From positions 11,462 to 75,461 of the forward strand of contig CAMXXV010000003.1 in NCBI GenBank assembly GCA_947253285.1: 64,000 nt of DNA, given 5' to 3'. The position numbers and the translations under genes were made by a program. The DNA comes from an uncultured Candidatus Saccharibacteria bacterium (GTDB lineage Bacteria > Patescibacteriota > Saccharimonadia > Saccharimonadales > Saccharimonadaceae). Shown in pieces: positions 41,952 to 50,812 of the stretch (position 1 is the first letter of the stretch; every line of letters begins with the position of its first letter). The notes below the pieces were generated by a model. The model was not told the DNA's origin and made no database searches. It saw only the letters and a list, made by a program, of their open reading frames with translations.

Positions 41952-42869
41952 ATGAACCTATTTGATGAGATTTTAACTAAGCCAATTTTTAACGTTTTGG
42001 CGTTTATTTACAACTTTGTCGGCGACTTCGGTGTGTCTATTATTATTGTTACCGTGATGATTCGCTTATTACTGTGGCCAGTGATGCGCCGCCAACTTCA
42101 TCAGTCGAAGTTGATGCGCGAGCTGCAGCCAGAACTACGTAAGATTCGCCGCCAAACTAAGGATAAGATGGCACAATCGACCATGATGATGACACTCTAT
42201 AAAGAGCGTGGCGTAAAGCCGGCAGCCTCCATTGTAGCGAACTTGATTCAGTTGCCAATTCTGCTTGCAGTGTATAGCGTAGTGCGAATTATTACCCACT
42301 TCAACACTCATGTTGATGCCGCAAACTACATTTACCCAGCATTGCGCCACTTCGGTCGCATTCCAGAGCTACTGACGGCTAATCCGCACGTAACGTTATT
42401 TGGGGTAATTGACCTCGATAAGGCGGCGGTGGTGTACGCGCCAGCATTAATTATTGCCTTGCTCGCGGCGTTGTTTCAGTACATTCAGACTAAGCAGATT
42501 TTACCAAAAGATGAAGACGCGCGAGGCATCCGGAAGATTTTGAAGGATGCGGCGGGCGGTGAAAAAATCGACCAGTCAGAGATAAATGCGGCAGCAGGGC
42601 GCAAGATGGCGCTAATGTCACCACTGATAACCCTAATGATTTCGATGCCATTCCCGAGCGCGGTGGTGCTCTACTATGCTGCTTCGTCGGCTTTTGCTGT
42701 ACTGCAGCAGCACATTATTCTTAACAATAGTCAGTCGGAGCTCAAGGCGATTAGCCAAGAGCGGTTGAAGCAAGCGAAGCCAGCCATTGTGCGGCGGAAG
42801 CAGTTGGCAGAGGAGGTGGAGACCAAGCCAACTCATGTAAAGACTGTAATCCGGCGGAAGACTAAATAA
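41952..42869 (+). CDS. yidC: YidC/Oxa1/Alb3 membrane insertase
   Basis: 305 residues. Short N-terminus, then the 60KD_IMP core: FVGDFGVSIIIVTVMIRLLLWPVMRRQLHQ (with the groove arginine in the R-L-L-L-x-P element), the cytoplasmic helical hairpin ELRKIRRQTKDK, QLPILLAVYSVVR, and later helices (FPSAVVLYYAASS). No large periplasmic P1 domain, as in Gram-positive YidC. Inserts membrane proteins alone or with SecYEG; the many polytopic secretion proteins nearby would be clients. TAAAAT (41939-41944) lies 7 bases before the ATG. The basic C-terminal tail (VRRKQLAEEV...VIRRKTK) may bind ribosomes. Confidence 0.95.
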   Translation: MNLFDEILTKPIFNVLAFIYNFVGDFGVSIIIVTVMIRLLLWPVMRRQLHQSKLMRELQPELRKIRRQTKDKMAQSTMMMTLYKERGVKPAASIVANLIQLPILLAVYSVVRIITHFNTHVDAANYIYPALRHFGRIPELLTANPHVTLFGVIDLDKAAVVYAPALIIALLAALFQYIQTKQILPKDEDARGIRKILKDAAGGEKIDQSEINAAAGRKMALMSPLITLMISMPFPSAVVLYYAASSAFAVLQQHIILNNSQSELKAISQERLKQAKPAIVRRKQLAEEVETKPTHVKTVIRRKTK

Positions 42870-42878
42870 GGAGGTAAG

Positions 42879-43343
42879 ATGAACCGAGAAGAATCAATTT
42901 TATTCGCCAAGAAGTTCACTGAAGATATGTTGTCCTTTTATGGCATTAACGTTGAAGTGTATGCCACGGCCGAAGAAGAGGTGATTGAATTGTCCGTACC
43001 AACAACCTATCTATCGAAGTTGTTAATTGGCCGTAACGGTGAGACTTTGCGTAGCTTTCAGACGCTAATTCGCGCCGCATTACATTACCATAACGCTGCC
43101 CTGACTCGTGTTAGCCTTGATATCGCAGATTACAAGAAGCGCCACAATGAGCAGCTGGCACGCGAAGCCGAAGGCTGGGCTAAGCAGGTAATTGCGACTG
43201 GTGAAACAATGGCACTCAAGCCAATGAATGCTGCCGAGCGCCGCGTGGTGCATAATGCCCTAGCGGATTATGGCCAGCTATCGACTGACAGCGAGGGCGA
43301 AGGGCGCGAGCGCCACATCGTTCTGAAGCTCAAGGCGGAATAA
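42879..43343 (+). CDS. jag: Jag/KhpB KH-R3H RNA-binding protein
   Basis: 154 residues. KH domain with LSKLLIGRNGETLRSFQTLIRAA (GxxG-type loop IGRNGE) and C-terminal R3H domain (MNAAERRVVHNALADYGQLSTDSEGEGRERHIV split around the R-x3-H motif). Known in Firmicutes to bind RNA and affect cell division and envelope. The N-terminal Jag_N domain present in many homologues is missing. GGAGGT precedes the ATG; co-transcribed with yidC. A terminator lies 23 bases after the stop, within the convergent gene. Confidence 0.93.
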   Translation: MNREESILFAKKFTEDMLSFYGINVEVYATAEEEVIELSVPTTYLSKLLIGRNGETLRSFQTLIRAALHYHNAALTRVSLDIADYKKRHNEQLAREAEGWAKQVIATGETMALKPMNAAERRVVHNALADYGQLSTDSEGEGRERHIVLKLKAE

Positions 43344-43355
43344 TTTAATTAGCAA

Positions 43356-44408
43356 TTAGTGCCGTAAAAGTTGCCACAGCCAAGTTGTGAGGTGGCAACT
43401 TTTTAGTTGGTGAGTAAAAGTCATGAGGCGTGCTAGACGGCGTGGCGAAGCGGCCGCCCAGTGTAAGGCGACTTGCATAAGGTAGCGTTTACTACCGATA
43501 ACGCGGCGGTGTGCGAGATGGCCGAGGTTAGCAATGCTAAGTGCTTGCTTGAGGCGCTGGATTTTAGTTTTTTGCGGCAAAGCAGATCGGCTGATAGCAA
43601 GACAATAGGAATAGAACCAGTAGTGCCGAATCCAAGCTAGGTAGTCGGGTAGGTTGGCATCATTGAAATTAGCCGTAAACTCACAAAGCGCGCGGTAATT
43701 ATGCACTCGGTGCGCAAAGACGAGTGAGGATTTTTGGTAGGTACCACTGTCTTCGAGGTTGTAGATATATAGCGCCTGACGGATAAAGCTGATTTTTTGG
43801 CAATGTGCGAGGTAGCTTAAATTAAATTCAAGGTCTTCGCCAAAGTCGAGGCCTGTCTGGAAGGCTAATTTGTGTTGGCGGATGATGTCGGCGCGGTAAA
43901 TTTTATTCCACACTTGATATAAGAGCGGGCTGACGCCTAAGAGGTGAGCGACGTAGGCAGGGAAGGATTCGTCTTTTGGTTGCACTGGCAAAGGATTAAG
44001 CCCAATTTGCTCGGTTGAGACTAGTTGGCCGGCTTTAAATGTATTATAAGTAAAGCCACAGGCGACTAAGTCGGCGCCGCGCGCTATAGCTGACACCATG
44101 GATTTTATCATCGGCCGGCGGAAGTTGTCATCGGCATCAAGAAACATAATATAGGTACCCTTGGCACGCCGGAGGCCAGCATTGCGTGCCCCCGAGGCGC
44201 CTTGATTGTGGGCGAGGTTAATAGCTTTGATTTTACTGTGGTAGCGACTAAGGTCGGCGAGCACGGCGCGCGTGTTGTCGGTTGAAAAGTCGTTGACTAA
44301 AATTAGCTCAAAGTCGTCATACTTCTGTGCCATTACTGACTCAACGATATTGTTAATTTTATCGGCGGCGTTATAAACAGGGATGATAATAGATAAGGTT
44401 GGCTTCAT
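43356..44408 (-). CDS. Family 2 glycosyltransferase
   Basis: 350 residues from ATG at 44408 (MKPTLSIIIPVYN); TATAAT at 44416-44421 on its strand lies 7 bases upstream, excluding the longer frame start. GT-A fold: nucleotide-binding ILVNDFSTDNTR, GASGARNAGLRRAKGTY and metal-binding FLDADDN. The second half (about 230-350) is a helical region ending in a basic, Trp-rich tail. It transfers a sugar from a nucleotide donor, probably to a surface glycan, given the locus to the right. Its last codons form the terminator of the convergent yidC-jag unit. Confidence 0.88.
   Translation of the reverse strand: MKPTLSIIIPVYNAADKINNIVESVMAQKYDDFELILVNDFSTDNTRAVLADLSRYHSKIKAINLAHNQGASGARNAGLRRAKGTYIMFLDADDNFRRPMIKSMVSAIARGADLVACGFTYNTFKAGQLVSTEQIGLNPLPVQPKDESFPAYVAHLLGVSPLLYQVWNKIYRADIIRQHKLAFQTGLDFGEDLEFNLSYLAHCQKISFIRQALYIYNLEDSGTYQKSSLVFAHRVHNYRALCEFTANFNDANLPDYLAWIRHYWFYSYCLAISRSALPQKTKIQRLKQALSIANLGHLAHRRVIGSKRYLMQVALHWAAASPRRLARLMTFTHQLKSCHLTTWLWQLLRH
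43366..43405 (+). terminator. Terminator of yidC-jag, embedded in a convergent coding region
   Basis: AAAAGTTGCCAC (43366-43377), 14-base loop, GTGGCAACTTTT (43392-43403) and more T. A 12-bp perfect stem with T-run, located inside the last codons of the leftward glycosyltransferase (43356-44408), so the same DNA serves as terminator and coding sequence. Confidence 0.8.
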
Positions 44409-44481
44409 TACCTCTATTATAGCAAATGCCGCGCTGTGTGTAACTATTGCATGATTTAGCATAACCATATATCATAGAAGT

Positions 44482-46428
44482 ATGAAGAAGGTAGTGCGAG
44501 GGTATAACCGCCAATTTTGGCGTAGTGTTGCGGTAACTCTAGCTGCAACTTATGGAGCGGTTTTGGTTTTAGCGGTGCCAACGTATGCTGCAGATGGCAT
44601 TTCGCTTACTGTTGATATGAAAGATGTTGAACTTAAGTATGACTCAACTAGTGACCTATATGAGGCTACCACTAAAGTAACTGTAGATCCGGCGCCGCTA
44701 AGTGGCTTTGATCTTACCATTCACGCCAAAGATGCTGATTTAGTTAATACTTCAGATAGTCGCTACCGGATTAAAGGCATGGATAAGGAAGAGATATTGA
44801 TGGGGATGAATGCGAAGTCGAATTTATGGGGATATAGGTTGAAAGAGAGCCATGGTGCGAAGTTTGTGCCAAATGGGTTTATGCATGTTCCGGCTGGTGA
44901 TGAAGCGCCAAGCGTGATTGTTGACACGGCGTCAGAATACGACAATGCTGGCTGCAAGGGCAAAAAGCAATGCGAAGTGCACATGACCTTTGGCGCTTCT
45001 CTCGATTCTACCAATCTTCCTGCTGGTAAATATTCTACCGAAGTTACTTACACCGCGACCGCGAAGCTAACACCAAAGCCAAAGTCAGATGGCTGGCGTC
45101 AGCGCACTGCCCAAACTACTCCATCTGAGACTTGTGAGGCTGGCAACACCAATAGCTCCTGTTTGGTCGACCTTGATAAGAACATGATTCCAGTTAAATA
45201 TACCGGCAGCACTACTAACGCCCAGTGGACTAGCGTAGCTGACCCAGAGGCAGTCAATAGCGGCTGGTATGATTACGCCAACAAGCAGTGGGCGAATGCT
45301 ATTACCGTCAAACCAGAAGCCCTCAGTAAATACCGTGGCTTTAGTAAAGTTGTCGACCAAGCTGATATTCTCGGTTTCTGGGTTTATATACCACGTTACC
45401 GCTATAAGATGCTACACTTTTATGACGATCCGGAAGAACCCCAAAATTTCACGATTGAGTTTGAAAACAAGCGCTCTACAAAAGCCGTACCAATCAATGA
45501 CGGTGATTGGGCGACTCATCCCGCCTTTATCTTTGGCACCAAGGAGTTCAATGGCATCTGGTTTGCTAAGTTTGAGACTACGGGTGGCGTCAATAGTCCA
45601 ACTGTCTTGCCAAATAGTCTTCATCTATCTGGTAACTATGATGGAATTAAGGGCATTGGCAGCTTCTACTCGGTAGCTAAATCTCTCGGAGTAAACGACC
45701 CGCAGAATGTTGGTGGTAAATCAGTCAGTTCACCACAGAATAGTCATCATCTGGCTAAGTTTAGTTCTCATATGGTCAACTCTAATGATTGGGGTGCTGC
45801 CGCATACTTATCTGCCAGTAAATATGGTGTCGGCTATAAAGGCGTCCAAATAAACAGTCAGAACCAATCTCGAAACGATAGCTACAGTGTCACAGGTTGT
45901 GGTCCGCAAGCCAGTGGCAATATCAGTACCTACAAGGACGGTGGCGCGCTCGACACTCAACAAGCCTGTAGTAAAAGCAACCTACAACATGCCTATAATG
46001 GATCCCTTGGCCAGCTCGCCAGTACGACCAACAATCCAACTGGCATTTATGATATGTCTGGTGGCGCTTATGAATATACCGCAGCAAGTTACACTACTGA
46101 TTTAAACGAATCTGGCGTAAGTGATGAATATGGTGATCTCTTTGGCGCTAAAGCTCATCCGCCATACGTCAATACTTATAACTTAGGTGCGCCAACTGGT
46201 TGTGACTTTAAGGTGTGTGGCGGTCAAGCACTTTATGAAACCTCGGGTTGGAATGATCAACGTACCGATACCTTGGGTTCAACTTATGTTTGGCTTGGCC
46301 GGGGCGGCGACGCGAGCAGTGAATCAGAGGCTGGGGTGTTTGCCTTGTACTCGAGTACTGGTATTACTGAAAGTATCAACGGTGTCTATGCGTTCCGTGT
46401 CGCTCTCGCGCCTACTACGCAAGACTAG
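44482..46428 (+). CDS. Large secreted surface protein with lectin/FGE-like C-terminal domain
   Basis: 648 residues. Signal peptide about 1-36 (ending TYA-AD). Residues 38-200 look like beta-rich extracellular domains with a Cys pair (CKGKKQC). From about 250 a second part begins (WYDYANKQWANAI, GFWVYIPRYRY) and at 515-645 come GIYDMSGGAYEYTAAS, then CDFKVCGG and the ending NGVYAFRVAL. These resemble the FGE-sulfatase/C-type-lectin fold of bacterial surface proteins. There is no LPXTG motif or C-terminal anchor, so attachment is unclear. TATCAT (44470-44475) lies 6 bases before the ATG. It is divergent from the glycosyltransferase and precedes the glycan exporter genes. Adhesion or ligand binding is an inference. 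Confidence 0.65.
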   Translation: MKKVVRGYNRQFWRSVAVTLAATYGAVLVLAVPTYAADGISLTVDMKDVELKYDSTSDLYEATTKVTVDPAPLSGFDLTIHAKDADLVNTSDSRYRIKGMDKEEILMGMNAKSNLWGYRLKESHGAKFVPNGFMHVPAGDEAPSVIVDTASEYDNAGCKGKKQCEVHMTFGASLDSTNLPAGKYSTEVTYTATAKLTPKPKSDGWRQRTAQTTPSETCEAGNTNSSCLVDLDKNMIPVKYTGSTTNAQWTSVADPEAVNSGWYDYANKQWANAITVKPEALSKYRGFSKVVDQADILGFWVYIPRYRYKMLHFYDDPEEPQNFTIEFENKRSTKAVPINDGDWATHPAFIFGTKEFNGIWFAKFETTGGVNSPTVLPNSLHLSGNYDGIKGIGSFYSVAKSLGVNDPQNVGGKSVSSPQNSHHLAKFSSHMVNSNDWGAAAYLSASKYGVGYKGVQINSQNQSRNDSYSVTGCGPQASGNISTYKDGGALDTQQACSKSNLQHAYNGSLGQLASTTNNPTGIYDMSGGAYEYTAASYTTDLNESGVSDEYGDLFGAKAHPPYVNTYNLGAPTGCDFKVCGGQALYETSGWNDQRTDTLGSTYVWLGRGGDASSESEAGVFALYSSTGITESINGVYAFRVALAPTTQD

Positions 46429-46480
46429 TTAACGTAATTATTGCTGCCGCTCTGGTTGCGGTGGTATAATAACTATTACT

Positions 46481-47314
46481 ATGATGCAAAAAATCTATGC
46501 TCGCTATCGCTATTCGTTAATCTTGCTACGCGAGTTAGTGAGGACTGACTTTAAATTACGTTATCAGGGGTCGGTGCTTGGTATGATGTGGTCGGTATTA
46601 AAGCCGCTCATGTTGTTTGCCATTATGTACATCGTGTTTGTACGCTTCTTGAAGTTCGGCGCTAACATTCCACACTTTGCCGTGTCGCTGTTACTAGCAC
46701 AGACGCTGTGGGGCTTCTTCCAAGAGACGGCTAGTCAGGGTATGATGGCGATTGTTGGGCGGGGTGATTTGCTTCGCAAAATTAAATTTCCAAAGTACAT
46801 TGTAGTGGTGTCATCTTCGGTATCAGCATTTATCAACCTTGCTATTAGTTTGGTAATTGTGGCTCTCTTCATGTTAATCAATGGTGTGCCGTTGCGCTGG
46901 ACGATGCTAATATTTCCAATTGTTGTGGTCGAACTTTATGTCTTTTCATTAGGTGTGGCGTTTATATTAAGTTCAATGTACGTAAAATTCCGTGACATTT
47001 GCCATATTTGGGACGTATTTATGCAGATGTGGTTTTATGTGACGCCAATTATTTACCCGATTTCGATGATTGCCAATGCTGGTACGACGGCGATGGCGAC
47101 TATTGCGAAGGTTATTATGCTTAACCCGATGGCGCAAATTATTCAAGATGCGCGCTATACCTTAATCGGTAAGACCGATACAGTTTGGAGCCTAATTGGT
47201 AGTGGGCCGTGGAGTCTATTGAAGCTAATACCGGTGTTATCAGTAATAGCTATTTTTGTGCTGGGCGTGGTAATCTTTAAGCGCGCCTCAAAGACGTTTA
47301 CGGAGGAATTGTAA
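46481..47314 (+). CDS. ABC-2 polysaccharide exporter permease (Wzm/TagG-like)
   Basis: 277 residues with six predicted helices. Family features: VRTDFKLRYQGSVLGMMWSVLKPL at the start (cytoplasmic gate helix), WGFFQETASQGMM, and PIIYPISMI near the last helices. Exports lipid-linked polysaccharide across the membrane with the ATPase that follows (TAATG overlap). TATAAT (46465-46470) lies 10 bases before the ATG; an ATG three bases later is equally possible. The neighbours are surface-glycan genes. Confidence 0.92.
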   Translation: MMQKIYARYRYSLILLRELVRTDFKLRYQGSVLGMMWSVLKPLMLFAIMYIVFVRFLKFGANIPHFAVSLLLAQTLWGFFQETASQGMMAIVGRGDLLRKIKFPKYIVVVSSSVSAFINLAISLVIVALFMLINGVPLRWTMLIFPIVVVELYVFSLGVAFILSSMYVKFRDICHIWDVFMQMWFYVTPIIYPISMIANAGTTAMATIAKVIMLNPMAQIIQDARYTLIGKTDTVWSLIGSGPWSLLKLIPVLSVIAIFVLGVVIFKRASKTFTEEL

Positions 47315-48501
47315 TGACAGAGCGTGATGTTGTACTAGAGATTAGTCATGTGGCGAAGACCTTCCGCCTACCGACGGAGCGCTATAGCGGTATCAAGCAG
47401 GCCTTTATTAACTGGTGCCGTGGCATCAAGGGTTATACCGAACAGCATGTATTGAGGGATATCTCACTTAAAGTGCATCGTGGTGACTTTATTGGTATTG
47501 TGGGGCGCAACGGCTCGGGCAAGTCAACACTACTAAAGATTATTTCGGGGATTTATTTGCCGACTAAGGGTTCGGTGCGAGTTAATGGCTCGTTAGTACC
47601 GTTTATTGAACTGGGTGTGGGCTTCAACCCTGAACTAACGGGGCGCGAAAACGTCTACCTCAATGGCGCGATGCTCGGCTTTTCGAAGTCGGAGATTGAT
47701 AAGATGTATGATGACATTGTCGATTTTGCCGAGCTACATGACTTTATGAACCAGAAGTTAAAGAACTACTCCTCAGGTATGCAGGTGCGCTTGGCATTTA
47801 GCGTGGCGATTAAAGCGCAAGGCGACATTTTGGTGCTTGATGAAGTTTTGGCGGTGGGCGACGAAGCTTTCCAGCGCAAGTGTGCTAACTTCTTTGAACA
47901 CGTCAAGCAAGACAAAAATAAGACGGTTATTTTAGTGACACACGATATGGGGGCAGTGCGCCGCTATTGCACAAGCGCCATTATGATTGATGGTGGCAAG
48001 ATAGTAGATTCGGGCGACCCAGATGATGTTGCAGACAGCTACTCACTGGAGAATATTTCGTCTGACCCAGACGCGCGCCGTGCCTTGAAGGAGATGAAGA
48101 AGAATCGCGCTTCGTATATTAAGGGTGAATTTAAATCGGAACCAGTGTTAAAGCGGGGTGATGAATTGGTGGTAAACATTGAGTATAAATCAGTGACTGA
48201 ACGACCAGTGTATGTGCGGGCGGGGTTGCAGGTGAATAATTACGATGTTACCTCAGTTAATAGCCTGAAGTTAAAGGGCGGCGTGACGAATGACCAGCAG
48301 GTACACTGTTTAACGTATCGCTTTAAGACTAATCAATTACAGGTGGGTGATTTGCGCTTAGTGCTAGCCTTGGTAGATAAGGAAAGTAACTCAAATGTCA
48401 GCACAATGGGTTACAACGACGAGATGCCGGTAAAAATCACCAACCAAGATACGGAAGTTGCGGGTTTACTCGCCCAGAACGGCAGTTTGACACTGAAATA
48501 G
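47314..48501 (+). CDS. ABC polysaccharide exporter ATPase with C-terminal glycan-binding domain (Wzt-like)
   Basis: 395 residues. ATPase half (1-245): Walker A GRNGSGKSTLLK, gate-helix region FIELGVGFNPELTGRENVYLNG, signature YSSGMQVRLAFSVAI, Walker B LVLDEVLAVGD, H-loop VTHDMG, all typical of TagH/Wzt. Residues 270-395 form a beta-sandwich Wzt-C-like domain (ELVVNIEYKSVTERPVYVRAGL), which in known members recognises the chain end of the exported polymer. So polymer export is likely coupled to a specific terminal sugar. Works with the permease at 46481-47314. Confidence 0.93.
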   Translation: MTERDVVLEISHVAKTFRLPTERYSGIKQAFINWCRGIKGYTEQHVLRDISLKVHRGDFIGIVGRNGSGKSTLLKIISGIYLPTKGSVRVNGSLVPFIELGVGFNPELTGRENVYLNGAMLGFSKSEIDKMYDDIVDFAELHDFMNQKLKNYSSGMQVRLAFSVAIKAQGDILVLDEVLAVGDEAFQRKCANFFEHVKQDKNKTVILVTHDMGAVRRYCTSAIMIDGGKIVDSGDPDDVADSYSLENISSDPDARRALKEMKKNRASYIKGEFKSEPVLKRGDELVVNIEYKSVTERPVYVRAGLQVNNYDVTSVNSLKLKGGVTNDQQVHCLTYRFKTNQLQVGDLRLVLALVDKESNSNVSTMGYNDEMPVKITNQDTEVAGLLAQNGSLTLK

Positions 48502-48534
48502 ATTATGTTAAAATAAGATTAAAGAAGGAGAAAA

Positions 48535-49167
48535 ATGAAAATTAAAAAACAAACTACCAATAAGTTCGTTGTTGCTATGGTACTAGTTGCTACAGCGCTA
48601 GTTGCAGTGACTACTGGTGTAACTTGGCTGATGACTACGCGTCAGGTTGAACACGACCGGAAAACTGCTGGTAAGGTTGTCAAACAAGAGCAGGCTGATA
48701 ATCATGACATGGAGGTAAGTAAGGCGGCTGGTGATGATGGTAGCTACCCGAAGGATGATAAGTCGGATAAAACCAACAAAAAGCCGACTAATAAGCCAAA
48801 AGTTCAGCAATTTGGTAATGATTTTAACGCGGATGACAAAAATAAACTGAGTGCATTAATTAGTACGCTTAGCTGGTCGGTTGATACTTTGACGATTCGT
48901 ACCACAGTGGCGCAGCATATGGATGGCCGTAAGGGTTCGTGTATTTTAACCCTCACTGGGCCAAACAAACTAACTTACACCGAGACGGTTGATTTGCAGG
49001 ACGACCCGCAGGCATCGACTTGTCTTGGTTATGATATTCCTTTGCGGCGCATTAGCCCTAGCAAAAAACTTTGGAGTGGCGAATGGAAAGTAAATATTAA
49101 GATTAAGGCGGTTGATAAAGACGGCCGTGTCGTTGGCACTGAAGTAAACGACAAGATTACGAGGTAG
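48535..49167 (+). CDS. Membrane-anchored exported protein, unknown
   Basis: 210 residues. N-terminal helix (about 12-33, VVAMVLVATALVAVTTGVTW), a Lys/Asp-rich linker (about 55-95), and a C-terminal beta-rich domain with one Cys pair (GSCILTLTG, STCLGYDIP) that reads like an immunoglobulin-type sandwich. Unrecognised family. TAAAAT (48509-48514) and AAGGAG precede the ATG, so it has its own promoter. It is followed after one base by the LGFP-repeat gene and is probably co-transcribed; the pair may act together on the surface. Confidence 0.65.
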   Translation: MKIKKQTTNKFVVAMVLVATALVAVTTGVTWLMTTRQVEHDRKTAGKVVKQEQADNHDMEVSKAAGDDGSYPKDDKSDKTNKKPTNKPKVQQFGNDFNADDKNKLSALISTLSWSVDTLTIRTTVAQHMDGRKGSCILTLTGPNKLTYTETVDLQDDPQASTCLGYDIPLRRISPSKKLWSGEWKVNIKIKAVDKDGRVVGTEVNDKITR

Positions 49168-49168
49168 A

Positions 49169-50764
49169 ATGCAGATTAGAGTTAATAAGAAGCATTATTT
49201 TGTGCGTTGGCTCGGCCTTAGTGTCGTGCTAGTGGCTGGCGCAATTTACGCCGGTGTTAGCTATTACCATATTTCCATGGCAACGGCGCCATTTGACCCT
49301 GGTAATATTATTAGCGATGAAAAAATGTCGCTGGTTAATGCTATGGATGAGGCGCAGATTCAAAGCTTTTTAAAGAGTAAAAATCCGTGCAATGACAGCA
49401 ATTTAGATAAGTCGGAACGTTACCGTCAGCGTGGCTATCAGTATAATATCAAGGATGGTCATTATGTTTGCATGGCGGACGAGAATTTTAATGGTGAGAG
49501 TGCAGCGCATATCATCTATACGGTGGCACAGAAGTATCGGATTAATCCACAAGTACTTTTGGTGTTACTACAGAAGGAGCAAGGCTTAATTACTGATACT
49601 TGGCCGAACGATAATCAGTATCGCAAGGCGACTGGCTATGGTTGCCCAGATACGGGGGCTGGTTGTGATGCACAGTATTTTGGCTTGCGGAATCAGCTTG
49701 ACCACGCAGCTAAGATGTTCCGTCAAGTGCTTGATGGTGGCTGGAGTAATTATCCGGTAGGCAACAATTATATTCAGTATAATCCAGATAAAAGTTGTGG
49801 CGGTTCAGAGGTTAACATTAAGAATCGTGCTACCTCAGTGCTCTATCGTTACACACCATACCAGCCGAACGCAGATGTTTTAGCGGGGCGGGGTAGTCGT
49901 TGTGGCGCTTACGGTAATCATAATTTTTATAAATATTTCAATGATTGGTTTGGTGACCCGCGGGCGAGTGTGATTAGTAGTCTGTACGAAGATTATTATA
50001 ATAAGCATGATTTAAAACAGAGTATTGGTGAGCCGTTAAATAAAGACGTTGTGGAAGGTAGCCACCACTGGCAAGGGTTTCAACGTGGTGTCATGTATTG
50101 GGATGGCGCGCATGGTGTCAATGTTGTCAGGGGTGCGATTGGTTATCGCTATAGTCAGCTGAATTTTCATTACGGTCAGCTTGGTTACCCAACTGGACCG
50201 GTGGTTTATGATGGTACTGGCTGGTGGCAAAACTTTGATGGCGGCGCCATTATTGGTAAAAAGCAGACTGGCTTCTGGGAATCAAAGGGCGGAATCAGAA
50301 TGCGTTATGGTCAACTTGGCTGGCAAGGTGGTCGAATGGGTTATCCAACTAGTGGTGAACATTGGGATGGCCATGGTTGGTGGCAGAATTACGACAGAGG
50401 TGCTATTTTAGGCACACTACAGCATGGCTTTTGGGAATCATATGGCGCCATTAGACAGCGTTACCAGCAGCTTGGCTTACAGAGCGGTGAAATGGGTTAC
50501 CCAACTAGCACTATCGTCTGGGATGGTCACGGTTGGTGGCAAAATTACGAGAACGGCGCCATTATTGGTACGAAGCAAACTGGCTTCTGGGAATCAAAGG
50601 GTGGTATTCGCTATACTTATGGCCAGTTAGGCTGGCAGGGTGGTCAGGCTGGCTATCCAACCGGTCCAGAGGTTTATCGCGGCAATAATACTTGGACGCA
50701 AACGTATGAACACGGTACAATTGAATTTTCGCTCGCTCAAGGCGGACGCTTTATCCCACGTTAG
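49169..50764 (+). CDS. Exported lysozyme-like protein with LGFP repeats
   Basis: 531 residues. N-terminal membrane/signal segment (about 13-33). Residues 45-260 hold a lysozyme-like helical domain (INPQVLLVLLQKEQGLIT, candidate catalytic E137; YGCPDTGAGC). From about 275 come five LGFP-type repeats of about 53 residues: IGEPLN, LGYPTGP, MGYPTSG, MGYPTST, AGYPTGP, each followed by WxG-x-WWQNY/F and GAI(I/L)G. LGFP repeats are known mainly from mycolic-acid Actinobacteria, where they bind the cell wall. This is consistent with a wall-binding enzyme used by an actinobacterium-associated cell; transfer from a host is plausible but unproven. A strong terminator follows. Confidence 0.82.
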   Translation: MQIRVNKKHYFVRWLGLSVVLVAGAIYAGVSYYHISMATAPFDPGNIISDEKMSLVNAMDEAQIQSFLKSKNPCNDSNLDKSERYRQRGYQYNIKDGHYVCMADENFNGESAAHIIYTVAQKYRINPQVLLVLLQKEQGLITDTWPNDNQYRKATGYGCPDTGAGCDAQYFGLRNQLDHAAKMFRQVLDGGWSNYPVGNNYIQYNPDKSCGGSEVNIKNRATSVLYRYTPYQPNADVLAGRGSRCGAYGNHNFYKYFNDWFGDPRASVISSLYEDYYNKHDLKQSIGEPLNKDVVEGSHHWQGFQRGVMYWDGAHGVNVVRGAIGYRYSQLNFHYGQLGYPTGPVVYDGTGWWQNFDGGAIIGKKQTGFWESKGGIRMRYGQLGWQGGRMGYPTSGEHWDGHGWWQNYDRGAILGTLQHGFWESYGAIRQRYQQLGLQSGEMGYPTSTIVWDGHGWWQNYENGAIIGTKQTGFWESKGGIRYTYGQLGWQGGQAGYPTGPEVYRGNNTWTQTYEHGTIEFSLAQGGRFIPR

Positions 50765-50771
50765 TCAAAAT

Positions 50772-50804
50772 AAAACAGGGTATCGATTAGATACCCTGTT
50801 TTTT
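50772..50804. terminator. Bidirectional terminator between LGFP gene and glf
   Basis: AAAACAGGGTATC, loop GATTA region, GATACCCTGTTTT with A- and T-tracts at the two ends. A 13-bp stem that ends both the rightward LGFP gene and the leftward glf gene. Confidence 0.9.
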
Positions 50805-50812
50805 AGTTAACA

